This document shows positions 54,532-63,801 of a stretch of 64,000 nt of DNA, in pieces. This DNA comes from Endozoicomonas sp. ISHI1 (GTDB taxonomy: Bacteria; Pseudomonadota; Gammaproteobacteria; Pseudomonadales; Endozoicomonadaceae). The position numbers and the translations under genes were made by a program. The notes beneath the pieces are model-generated. The model searched no databases and was not told where the DNA came from. It was given only the letters and a program-made list of their open reading frames with translations. The first letter of the stretch is position 1. Each line of letters starts with the position of its first letter. The stretch is from positions 177,630 to 241,629 of the forward strand of contig NZ_JAGRPU010000003.1 of assembly GCF_024606225.1 (NCBI RefSeq). Reading direction: 5' to 3'.

Positions 54532-55416
54532 ATGAACAAAATAATTGCAGTTATCGTTACATATAACAGACTAAACACGTTAATCAGATCCATAGATGCA
54601 ATTTCAAATCAAACGCAACCCGTAGATGAAATCATCATAATCAATAATGGTGATTCATTTGATATTACTTTGTTCCCAAAAGAACATCAGAAGAGAATTA
54701 CAATAATAAAGCCCAGCTCAAACATTGGAGGCGCAGGAGGCTTTAGTTTGGGAATTCAAAAGTCAATTGATCGTTCTGCGGACTTCGTATGGGTTATGGA
54801 TGATGACGCTATTGCTAATAAAACCGCTCTGCACCATCTTTACATATGCTTCAAAAAATTCTCAGTTTTTTTGCCAGTTGGTTTTGTCTGCTCAAATGTA
54901 AAGTGGACAGATGGTTCGATTTGCGAAATGAATCAACCAGCTGTTCGATGGGATTGGGCGAGATGGTTTGATGAAAATGAGCATACAATCAATATTGAGT
55001 CCTGCTCATTTGTCTCTGTTTTAATTCCCAGAAATGTTATCTTAGAGAAGGGATTGCCTGTATCTGATTTCTTTATTTGGTGTGATGATACGGAATATAC
55101 AAGACGGATATCCAGCACTCATGTTGGTCTTTGCAATCTGTCTAGCGAAGTAGTTCATGAAGTTATACAAAATTTAGGTGTAAACTTTTCACTAGTTAAT
55201 GAAGCATCACTATGGAAATACAAATATGGTGCAAGAAATCAAGTAGCAATGGAAAGAAAGAAATCTTTTATCCACGCATTACTAGCTTCAATTAAAATAA
55301 CACGTAGTGTTCTGAGTGGGAGTGCACCAAGAAGAATACAAAGTGAGGTAGTCTTTGCATGTATAAAAGGTATGTTTTGGAATTATAAAATCCCGAAAAC
55401 AGAATACATTAACTGA
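54532..55416 (+). CDS. GT2 glycosyltransferase, GlfT-like
   Basis: 294 residues from ATG 54532 (MNKIIAVIVTYNRLNTLIRS); a longer frame begins inside the previous gene. It has the GT-A nucleotide motif, the KPSSNIGGAGGFSLGIQKSI glycine loop and the metal-binding VWVMDDDAI, then a FFIWCDDTEYTRRI acceptor motif. This is the pattern of galactofuranosyltransferases and rhamnosyltransferases. Together with glf directly downstream it suggests galactofuranose transfer. AT-rich. Confidence 0.85.
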   Translation: MNKIIAVIVTYNRLNTLIRSIDAISNQTQPVDEIIIINNGDSFDITLFPKEHQKRITIIKPSSNIGGAGGFSLGIQKSIDRSADFVWVMDDDAIANKTALHHLYICFKKFSVFLPVGFVCSNVKWTDGSICEMNQPAVRWDWARWFDENEHTINIESCSFVSVLIPRNVILEKGLPVSDFFIWCDDTEYTRRISSTHVGLCNLSSEVVHEVIQNLGVNFSLVNEASLWKYKYGARNQVAMERKKSFIHALLASIKITRSVLSGSAPRRIQSEVVFACIKGMFWNYKIPKTEYIN

Positions 55417-56604
<1,188 letters not shown>

Positions 56605-56610
56605 TTACCT

Positions 56611-57546
56611 ATGTTTGATCAAATTTGTGCAGTGGTAGTTACCTTCAATCGCAAGCAACTTTTGTTACGATGCCTTGACGCAATCCTTAATCAATCCATC
56701 AAACCGAGTCATTTTATCGTTGTTGATAATGCGAGTAATGATGGTACTGAACAGGCGTTAGCCAGCCATGGTTTTTTGCATAGAAAAGACTTTACCTACT
56801 ACAGGCTTGAGGTAAACCTGGGTGGTGCAGGTGGTTTTCACTATGGCGTCAAGCTGGCTGACAAACGAGGCTATTCGTTTTGCTGGCTCATGGATGATGA
56901 TGGTTTTCCCTCTCAACAGTGTCTTGAAAAACTACTGACCTATAAGGAAAGTTATGATTTTTTTGGGCCTTTAGTCTTGGATGAAGAGAATCACAATAAA
57001 TTGTGCTTTCCAATGCGGCTGCCGGGAAAGCTCAGGATCTTACGAAGCGTAAAAGACGTTTATGATTATGCAGTAAATGGAATACTAAAGGATGTTGTAA
57101 CTCCGTTCAATGGCATTGTCTTAAATTTAGCCATAGTTCATTCGGTTGGTCTACCAAAAAAAGAGTTCTTCATTTGGGGTGACGATATTGAATATCTACA
57201 GCGTATTTTGAGAGCAAAAGGCAGAGTTGCTACTGTTTGCGATGCTGTGTTTCATCACCCGACAGACCAAAACCTGGGTGAGAGCATGGTGTTTGGTTTG
57301 CTTCACTTTAATGATACTGACTCAGCACTGAAACTTTACTGCTTGTGCAGAAATAACGTTGCTAATCTACTTGAATATAAAGGTAAAATCAGTGCCCTGA
57401 TTTTTATTGCTAAATGTTTTTGGTTCTATCTGTTTACAAAACCCTCCATCAAAAAGTTGGCGTTGTCTTTCAAAGCAATTTGCCACGGGTTATCCGGAAA
57501 CTTTTCTTATCATAAGGTTATTTTGAATGGCTGCCGAACGCTCTAG
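56611..57546 (+). CDS. GT2 glycosyltransferase, GlfT-like
   Basis: 311 residues, beginning six bases after glf. The nucleotide-binding VVTFNRKQLLLRCLDAILNQ, the VNLGGAGGFHYGVKLADKRG loop, the catalytic CWLMDDDGFP and the FFIWGDDIEYLQRILRAKGR acceptor motif place it with galactofuranosyltransferase-like GT2 enzymes. It overlaps the next gene by 20 bases. A hydrophobic C-terminal segment (IFIAKCFWFYLFTKP) may bring it to the membrane. Confidence 0.88.
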   Translation: MFDQICAVVVTFNRKQLLLRCLDAILNQSIKPSHFIVVDNASNDGTEQALASHGFLHRKDFTYYRLEVNLGGAGGFHYGVKLADKRGYSFCWLMDDDGFPSQQCLEKLLTYKESYDFFGPLVLDEENHNKLCFPMRLPGKLRILRSVKDVYDYAVNGILKDVVTPFNGIVLNLAIVHSVGLPKKEFFIWGDDIEYLQRILRAKGRVATVCDAVFHHPTDQNLGESMVFGLLHFNDTDSALKLYCLCRNNVANLLEYKGKISALIFIAKCFWFYLFTKPSIKKLALSFKAICHGLSGNFSYHKVILNGCRTL

Positions 57547-58477
57547 CATCGCCGTCGTTATTGTGACATATAACCGAGCAGAGATGTTATCCCAATGCCT
57601 TAACAGCCTGCGACAACAACAATTGCCAGCTAACATGGTCTATGTCGTGGATAATGCCTCTACAGATCATACGTTAAAGGTGCTGGAACAACAGACAAAC
57701 CTTCCATTCCAAGTTATTAGAATGGAGGAAAATGTTGGCGGTGCAGGCGGTTTTTCGGCAGGACTTGAGCGTGCTTATTACGGTGGCTATGAGTGGCTTC
57801 TACTGATTGATGATGACGTACTTCTGGATACTGACTGCCTTCTTCAGTTTATGAAATACCAGCAGTCGGTGATGATCGGGGTAAGAGAGGACCAATCAGG
57901 GAAATTAGTTGAGCGAGCTTTATTAAAGTATGAGCTTCGTAACCCCTTTTGTTTCTGCCCCGGACGTCCAAGCATTAAAGAGAAATATTCGTCAAGAGAT
58001 CAAATGCCAGAACTGTTAGCTGTTGAAGGGGCTACCTTTGAGGGCTTTATGGTTAATCGTCGTATTGTTGATCTGGTAGGATTTCCTAATCCTGATTACT
58101 TTATTTTTTATGATGACCTTGACTATACACTGCGTATTCGTGATGCCGGATTTAAGATTCAGGCGATTAGGGATGCCAGGATTATAAGGCAGCAGAGTTA
58201 TGATACTGGCTCGGCTCTTTCAACATGGAAAGGCTTTTATATGTACAGGAACTTTTTCTTGATTCATTACTTATTTGGCAGCAACATACTGGTAAAGCTA
58301 AAACCTGTTTTTTTGTTCTCTGGTGCTGCTGCTGTTAAGATTATGACTTTTTTTCTGTACCCAAAATACTTTGGTACAATCAGCAAGGCTTTCTTTTCAT
58401 CTCTTGGAATGTTTTTTAAACGTCGACCCAAGATTACAGCATTTCGAAAGAACAAGGTAATTATTGATCATCGCTAA
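57527..58477 (+). CDS. GT2 glycosyltransferase, GlfT-like
   Basis: 316 residues. Same architecture as the two other GT2 enzymes: VVIVTYNRAEMLSQCLNSLR, VDNASTDHT, EENVGGAGGFSAGLERAYYG, LLLIDDDVLL and FIFYDDLDYTLRIRDAGFKI. A membrane-proximal C-terminal part (FLFSGAAAVKIMTFFLYPKY) is present. It is the last intact gene of this block; an ISAs1-type fragment begins within about 30 bases of its stop. Confidence 0.88.
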   Translation: MAAERSSIAVVIVTYNRAEMLSQCLNSLRQQQLPANMVYVVDNASTDHTLKVLEQQTNLPFQVIRMEENVGGAGGFSAGLERAYYGGYEWLLLIDDDVLLDTDCLLQFMKYQQSVMIGVREDQSGKLVERALLKYELRNPFCFCPGRPSIKEKYSSRDQMPELLAVEGATFEGFMVNRRIVDLVGFPNPDYFIFYDDLDYTLRIRDAGFKIQAIRDARIIRQQSYDTGSALSTWKGFYMYRNFFLIHYLFGSNILVKLKPVFLFSGAAAVKIMTFFLYPKYFGTISKAFFSSLGMFFKRRPKITAFRKNKVIIDHR

Positions 58478-58504
58478 TGTGTCATTTTTTCAAACAATAC
58501 TGGT

Positions 58505-58830
58505 TCCCGCTGTCTGCATTCGTTACTACATCAGCTCTGCGGAGCTAACGACTGGAAAATTAGTTAAAACCAGCCGGGAGCACTGGCACGCCGAGAATAA
58601 GCTTCACTGGAAACTAGGTGTTGAGATGAGAGAAGACGAGTGTCGTATCCGAAGAAATGACGGAGCAGAAATTTTGGCAGGCTTTAGACATATTGCAGTC
58701 AATCTACTGGACAGCACGAAAACCTTCAAAGCAGGTCTGAAGAGAAAACAAAAGAAAGCAGCTATGAGTACACGCTATCTGGCTGAAGTCCTTGCTGAGC
58801 AGGCACATTCATGATTTTGCCGTGGTTTGA
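58505..58830 (+). mobile_element. ISAs1-family 3' fragment (copy A)
   Basis: The plus frame to 58814 encodes the C-terminal part of an ISAs1-type transposase: [55 protein letters not shown], and the end AMSTRYLAEVLAEQAHS. It ends in the right terminus TTCATGATTTTGCCGTGG shared with copy B. Everything upstream of that is missing, so it cannot transpose by itself. Confidence 0.88.
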
Positions 58831-59216
58831 AGCCAAACTTCCAACCTGTAGACGTCACTCCAAGCTTAGCCTCTTCTAAGAAAACCTTTCGACTGTTAAT
58901 CCGGTGGTTATCACAAACGACAATTGGCATTGAATCAATGAGTGACAAATCAGTTTGTTGCCCCATACATTTCTTTTGAGATAAACGGTCAGTGCTATCA
59001 ATGCCTTTTTCATGAGCTCCACAAAACGATCGTAAGAGACCAAATTTGGAAAGTAGTCTTATTTATCTCGAACAATGAGGTTCTGGTAATAAAGCTTGAA
59101 ATCTCGAAAGGCACTCTGATGAAAACAAATGATGATGGTCATTATTTCACTGAGCGACAGTTTCGATATAACCGGCGACTTTTTGATATTAAAGAGAAGC
59201 TGTTTATTTCATTCTA
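58825..59216 (-). pseudogene. IS982-family transposase remnant
   Basis: On the minus strand a frame reads LSLSEIMTIIICFHQSAFRD, FKLYYQNLIVRDK, stop, DYFPNLVSYDRFVELMKKAL, then in another frame LSLIDSMPIVVCDNHRINSR, KVFLEEAKLGVTSTGWKFGF. This is the N-terminal two thirds of an IS982 transposase with one in-frame stop and a frameshift. It breaks off at FGFKP exactly where the right end of ISAs1 copy A begins, so the ISAs1 element inserted there or a deletion joined them. Confidence 0.82.
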
Positions 59217-59402
59217 GTTCAAAAGTCAGGCAGAAATCATCAACATCACAGAATACACTGGTCATAGACATGGGAGCCTCTGCTCAGCTATCTGAGGACC
59301 GTAACCGAAAGATAGTTAAATCACAGGGGCTTCTTTGTCTTTTTTACATCGAACTCACGTTAATTAGATATATTTCACTTCTTACTTCAAGAAGGACACG
59401 AC
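59217..59402. other. Spacer upstream of the methyltransferase gene
   Basis: Nothing recognisable beyond a probable promoter and AAGGA six bases before the ATG at 59403. Confidence 0.4.
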
Positions 59403-60201
59403 ATGGGCATAATTGGACGAACCTTGCATATGCTTTCCAGGCCGCACGGAATAGAAAAGATAGATAATCCTGGTCATAAATCATTTACAGAGCGCCTGAA
59501 GTATGACGAGGTGCCTCGTGCAGTACGCTTATCCCGTGTATCGCGCGGCTATAGAGGCCCAGCGTCTGGGGATCAAGCGCATATCTGTGATTGAATTCGG
59601 CGTTTTCACCGGGCATGGGATGCAGGATCTTGAGTCTATCGCCGAGCAGGTTGAACCTGAAACGGGTGTAAAAATTGATGTTATAGGATTTGATTCCGGC
59701 AAGGGGATGCCTCCACCTGTGGATTACCGTGACATGCCCTATGTCTGGCAAGAAGGTTTTTTTTCCATCAACGTGGACGAGGTAAAAAAACATCTCCATC
59801 GTTCAGAGCTCATCCTCGGTGACGTTGGCGAAACCGTTCACGAGTTCATGAAGAAAGACAGGGCGCCGATCGGTTTCATCAGCTTTGACCTTGATTACTA
59901 TTCTTCCACCGTCAGGGCCTTTGAGTTATTGAAATATCCAGACAAGCATTTCCTCCCGAGAACGTATTGCTATTTTGACGATATTGTGGGGGACGATTAT
60001 GAGATTCACTGCGAGTGCGTAGGTGAGCTTCTGGCCATTAAGGAGTTCAACGAGGAAAACGAGAAAAGGGTATTATGCCCTATCCATAAGCTGAGGAATA
60101 AGCGTATTGTTCCTGCAGGATGGACCGAGCATATATATGTTTTTCACATTTTTGATCACCCGCTTTACTCCAAATATATTAATACGGACAAGGACTGGTA
60201 G
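59403..60201 (+). pseudogene. Class I methyltransferase-like gene with frameshift
   Basis: From ATG 59403, with AAGGA well placed, the frame reads LHMLSRPHGIEKIDNPGHKS, FTERLKYDEVPR, and then loses meaning. From about 59520 the next frame continues VQYAYPVYRAAIEAQRLGIK, RISVIEFGVFTGHGMQDLES and stays coding to 60201 (DVIGFDSGKGMPPP, FISFDLDYYSSTVRAFELL, CYFDDIVGDDYEIH). This family of methyltransferase-like proteins is common in polysaccharide loci and normally has KYDEVPRP-YAYGVYRA in one frame. So a single indel near 59515-59522 breaks the gene, or it is a sequencing error. Confidence 0.75.
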
Positions 60202-60339
60202 CAGTGAAACATGTCGCGCGGTAACTAGTCCGCATTGCTTCCCGACAAATAGTATGTCCATAATAGCTTGTGATCTGCCGCTCCAAGTTCATTGCCGATT
60301 GCTCATCTCCTCGCTCTTGGGCAGCCCCGGTCAGCCACT

Positions 60340-61362
60340 CAGGGAAAAATCATGAAAACCCCTGAAATTATTGACCCGTAGCTTATATTTATTTTCTTTT
60401 TAATACTTCTATGGTCTTATACCTTTACATCAGGATAAGGCCTCAGAATGAATACTCACGATTTGATTTAACAACTCTCTATTATCAGTAACCCACGCCA
60501 AGCTTGGAAAGTCGGCCACAAGCTAACAGACATCCTTTTTCTGACCATCTGTGCTGTCATTGCCGACGCAGAAGGCTGGGGTGAAATCGAAGACTTTGGT
60601 CATGAACGGCTGGACTGGCTTAAGCAGTACGGTGATTTTGAAGAAGGCATTCCTTCTATTGACACCATAGCGCGAGTCGTGAGTACCATCAGCCCAAAGC
60701 GGTTCCAGAAGTGCTTTATTGACTGGATGAATGCCTGTCACAAAGTCTCTCAAGGAGACGTTATAGCCATCGACGGCAAGACGCTCAGACGTTCTTACGA
60801 TAAAAGTAAAAAACGCGATGCGATTCATAGGGTTAGTGCTTTCTCTGCGGCTAATAACGTAGTTCTGGGGCAGCTTAAAACAGAAGAGAAATCTAATGAA
60901 ATAACCGCCATCCCCGAACTCTTGAAGCTCTTGGAAATCAAGGGTTGTCTTGTGACACTCGATGCCATGGGATGTCAGCGAGATATAGCTCGGGCCATAG
61001 TCGAAAAGGAGGTTGACTATCTGCTAGCGGTCAAAGGCAATCAGGGTAAGCTTGAAAAGGCCTTCGATCATCACTTCTCTTTGGAGAAGCTGAACCAATG
61101 GCAGAGTGACACATCGAGAATAAGCTTCAATGGTAACTCTTCACTGGTAACTCGATGTTGCGATGAGAGAAGACGAGTGTCGCATCCGAAGAAATGAGGG
61201 AGCAGAAATTTTGGCAGGCTTTAGACATATTGCAGTCAATCTGCTGAACAATACCAAAACCTTCAAAGCAGGTCTGAAGAGAAAACAAAAGAAAGCAGCT
61301 ATGAGTACATGCTATCTGGCTGAAGTCCTTGCTGGGCAGGCACTTTCATGATTTTGCCGTGG
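60340..61362 (+). mobile_element. ISAs1-family insertion sequence, defective (copy B)
   Basis: Left end CAGGGAAAAATCATGAAAA and right end (reverse complement) CCACGGCAAAATCATGAAA are imperfect inverted repeats. The transposase frame starts at ATG 60448 (MNTHDLI) but has a TAA at codon 8 where copy C has TCA. It then reads [20 protein letters not shown] and [20 protein letters not shown] (first catalytic Asp), [20 protein letters not shown] (second Asp) and [15 protein letters not shown]. About 60 codons are deleted after DTSRISF, before the C-terminal [20 protein letters not shown]. It is therefore dead. Confidence 0.88.
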
Positions 61363-61396
61363 CGCGCACTCTTCTCGACTAGGCAGAGTCAAAGAA

Positions 61397-61416
61397 TACG
61401 TACTATATTACGTACG
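61397..61416 (+). promoter_or_regulatory. Putative operator/promoter of the toxin-antitoxin pair
   Basis: Two TACGTA palindromes (61397-61402 and 61409-61414) flank CTATAT, giving a near-palindrome that includes a TATATT -10-like box. Phd/YefM antitoxins bind paired short palindromes at such positions. Confidence 0.5.
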
Positions 61417-61445
61417 CTGATAGTGAAAGAATCAGGAGAAAACCC

Positions 61446-61688
61446 ATGAGCAGATACAGTGCCAGCGAAGCCCGTGCAAATCTGTACAGGCTGATTGATG
61501 AAACCGCCCAAAACCATAAACCAGTTCTCATTACCGGCAAACGGAATAATGCCGTAATGGTATCTGAAGAAGACTGGAGTGCTATTCAGGAAACACTTCA
61601 CCTGCTCAATGTACCAGCTATGCGAGAATCCATCCGTGAAGGATTAGCCAGTGATATTTCAGAATGCAGTGAGGAACCCGGCTGGTGA
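61446..61688 (+). CDS. yefM: Phd/YefM-family antitoxin
   Basis: 80 residues. SRYSASEARANLYRLIDETA is the DNA-binding N-terminus of the family, followed by KPVLITGKRNNAVMVSEEDW and a toxin-binding C-terminal part with LNVPAMRESIREGL. AGGAG lies seven bases before ATG. Its stop overlaps the GTG start of the toxin (GTGA). It would neutralise the toxin and, with it, repress the operon. Confidence 0.92.
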   Translation: MSRYSASEARANLYRLIDETAQNHKPVLITGKRNNAVMVSEEDWSAIQETLHLLNVPAMRESIREGLASDISECSEEPGW

Positions 61689-61948
61689 GTTGGAAATTAA
61701 TTTACACCCGGCAGGCCCAAAAAGATGCAAAGAAAATCTCAGCAGCAGACCTCAAAAACAAAGTAGAAGACTTGCTGCAAATACTGGCGATCAATCCATA
61801 TCAAACGCCACCACCCTATGAAAAGCTGATTGGTGATCTGAGTGGAGCATTATCACGGAGAATTAATATCCAGCACTGGCTGGTTTATCAGGTACTTAAA
61901 AAAGAGAAGACCGTTAAAATTATCAGGATGTGGACACATTACGAATAG
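61685..61948 (+). CDS. yoeB: Txe/YoeB-family mRNA interferase toxin
   Basis: 87 residues from GTG 61685. It belongs to the RelE/YoeB fold: LIYTRQAQKDAKKISAADLK, a PYEKLIGDLSGALSRRINIQ segment, HWLVYQVL and the C-terminal RMWTHYE, with Arg, His and Tyr of the active site. YoeB enzymes cut mRNA on the ribosome. The pair lies between two decayed ISAs1 copies and is the only intact coding unit there. Confidence 0.92.
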   Translation: MSWKLIYTRQAQKDAKKISAADLKNKVEDLLQILAINPYQTPPPYEKLIGDLSGALSRRINIQHWLVYQVLKKEKTVKIIRMWTHYE

Positions 61949-62037
61949 TTGGTCATTGCCTTCAACGGCTTTTCAAGATACTGCTGTTGTTCAGAAACAA
62001 ATTGATTATCAGACTGATTGATCTGCTGTTCGAGTAG

Positions 62038-62667
62038 CAGGGAAAAGTTATGAAACCCCCTGAAATTATTGCCCTGTAGCTTATATTTTTTTCTTTTTAA
62101 TGCGTCCATGGTCTTATAACTGCCCATCAGGATAAGACCTCAGCATGAATGCTCACGATTTGATTTCACAACTCTCTATTATCAGTGACCCTCGCCAAGC
62201 ATGGTAAGTCGGCCACAAACTAACAGACTAACAGACATCCTTTTTCTGACCATCTGTGCTGTCATTGTCGGCGCAGAAGACTGGGGTGAGTGAGTACGAT
62301 CAGCCCAGAAGTGTTTAATTGACTGGATGCTGGCGGTCAAAGGCAATAAGGGTAAACTTGAAAAGGCCTTCGATCATCACTTCTCTTTGGAGAAGCTGAA
62401 CCAATGGCAGAGTGACACATCGAGAATAAGCTTCACTGGTAACTCTCACTGGTAACTCGATGTTGCGATGAGAGAAGACGAGTGTCGTATCCGAGGAAAT
62501 GTCGGAGCAGAAATTTTAGCAGGCTTTAGACATATTGCATTCAATCTACTGGACAACAAGAAAACCTTCAAAGCAGGTCTGAAGAGAAAACAAAAGAAAG
62601 CAGCTATAAGTACACGCTATCTGGCTGAAGTGCTTGCTGGACAGGGATCTTCATGATTATTCCGTGG
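62038..62667 (+). mobile_element. ISAs1-family insertion sequence, heavily deleted (copy C)
   Basis: 630 bases between the same ends as copy B. The ATG at 62145 begins MNAHDLISQLSIISDPRQAW, then a stop, then several frameshifts and two large deletions that join CLIDWM to LAVKGNKGKLEKAF. The C-terminal frame [20 protein letters not shown] to 62656 is intact. The right end overlaps the last codons of the DUF433-type gene. Confidence 0.87.
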
Positions 62668-62864
62668 CTGCGTAAAGCAACGCAGCCTTAATCTGTTCTG
62701 CCAGAAAATTAGGGTGTTCATCCAATATTTCTGCTTGCGTCATACCCACTTGCCGACATTTCGAGTATGTCAGTGACCGTTATTCTGGTGCCCTTTACGG
62801 TAGGTTTTCCAAAACGTTTTGCCTGATCAATTTCAATATGCTCTAAATAATCGTCCTTACTCAT
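62657..62864 (-). pseudogene. DUF433 (VapB-like) antitoxin gene, frameshifted
   Basis: ATG 62864 has AGGAG seven bases upstream. The first frame reads MSKDDYLEHIEIDQAKRFGK, PTVKGTRITVTDILEMSASG. An extra base at 62744 shifts the frame; the next frame continues MTQAEILDEHPNFLAEQIKA, ALLYAATE, stop. Both parts match DUF433 proteins end to end. The stop and last codons lie in the right terminus of ISAs1 copy C. The cognate toxin (PIN-type) is not found downstream, where the insertion sequence lies. Confidence 0.8.
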
Positions 62865-62908
62865 GATTCGCTCCTGGATGAGAAAATAAACATTATATTG
62901 CGAGACAA

Positions 62909-63067
62909 TTGCTTATATCGTCTACAGATTTAAACGTAGACAAGCTGATTGGTGATTTACAGCTTGATACTACAAAGGCAATCCACCTTTTAGGCTGGCA
63001 ATCGCCCTATCCTGTCAAACAGGGTATTCGGGCTACCGTTTTGGCCTATTCTCCAGGTAAAAAATGA
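62909..63067 (+). pseudogene. C-terminal fragment of a sugar nucleotide epimerase/dehydratase
   Basis: The frame ending at TGA 63065 reads VDKLIGDLQLDTTKAIHLLG, WQSPYPVKQGIRATVLAY, the end of NAD-dependent epimerase/dehydratase proteins (SDR type, GalE/WbpV-like), where LGW precedes the final helix. The Rossmann part is gone. It directly precedes the phosphoglycosyl transferase gene, with which such epimerases are often paired. Confidence 0.72.
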
Positions 63068-63068
63068 A

Positions 63069-63617
63069 GTGTATCGTTTCCTCGATTGCCTGCTGGCTTT
63101 ACTCGGTCTTATTCTCAGCTCGCCTTTACTTCTGGTGATTTATATTATGGGTTTTCTCGATACTGGCTCTCCCCTGTTCAGCCAGGAACGGGTTGGCCGT
63201 TATAAAAAGCCGTTTGTGCTTGTGAAGTTCCGTACCATGCAAGTGGATACTATCTCTGTTGCCAGTCATCTTGTCCCTTCCTCATCCATTACGCCACTGG
63301 GTCGCTTCTTACGTAAAACCAAACTGGACGAACTGCCACAGCTCTGGAATGTTCTGGTTGGCGATATGAGTCTGGTAGGCCCAAGACCTAATCTCTTTAA
63401 TCAGAAAAAGTTGATTGAAGCCCGTGAACAACTCGGAGTGTATAATGTGCTGCCCGGCGTCACCGGTCTTGCGCAAGTCAGACAGATTGATATGTCTACC
63501 CCTGAACTGCTTGCCAGAACAGACAGCCAGATGATCCGCTCCTTAACTCTGCAGGATTATTTTAAATATATTTTAATGACTGCGACGGGAAGAGGCCGGG
63601 GAGATCGGGTGAGATGA
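63069..63617 (+). CDS. Monotopic phosphoglycosyl transferase (sugar transferase, PglC/WbaP catalytic type)
   Basis: 182 residues from GTG 63069. It has an N-terminal re-entrant hydrophobic helix ([20 protein letters not shown]), the [20 protein letters not shown] catalytic region and [23 protein letters not shown]. It is the minimal version without the WbaP N-terminal membrane domain. It transfers a sugar phosphate from UDP-sugar to undecaprenyl phosphate and so could start the glycan made by the cluster at 51-58 kb. Some C-terminal basic residues (GRGRGDRVR) are present. Confidence 0.92.
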   Translation: MYRFLDCLLALLGLILSSPLLLVIYIMGFLDTGSPLFSQERVGRYKKPFVLVKFRTMQVDTISVASHLVPSSSITPLGRFLRKTKLDELPQLWNVLVGDMSLVGPRPNLFNQKKLIEAREQLGVYNVLPGVTGLAQVRQIDMSTPELLARTDSQMIRSLTLQDYFKYILMTATGRGRGDRVR

Positions 63618-63638
63618 GTATTAAAGGAGCAAAATTAC

Positions 63639-63671
63639 AAAAACCCCAGCCGATCACTCAACTGGGGTTTT
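63639..63671. terminator. Bidirectional terminator after the 5S gene
   Basis: AAAACCCCAG/CTGGGGTTTT stem with a 12-base loop. It ends the rRNA transcript on the minus strand and the phosphoglycosyl transferase gene on the plus strand. Confidence 0.92.
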
Positions 63672-63681
63672 GCTTTATTCA

Positions 63682-63801
63682 ATGCCTGGCGATGACCTAC
63701 TCTCACATGGGGAAACCCCACACTACCATCGGCGATCTGTCGTTTCACTTCCGAGTTCGGGATGGGATCGGGTGGTTCCAACACTCTATGGTCACCAGGC
63801 A
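63682..63801 (-). rRNA. rrf: 5S ribosomal RNA
   Basis: 120 bases. Read on the minus strand it begins TGCCTGGTGACCATAGAGTG, has CCCGAACTCGGAAGTGAAAC and CCGATGGTAGTGTGGGG, and ends CGCCAGGCAT, pairing with its start. It is followed by a strong terminator, as expected for the last gene of an rRNA operon. Confidence 0.97.

Noticed and set aside
60340..61400. Target-site duplication around ISAs1 copy B
   Set aside because: The flanks (AGCCACTC and GCGCACTC) are only similar, so no duplication can be claimed.
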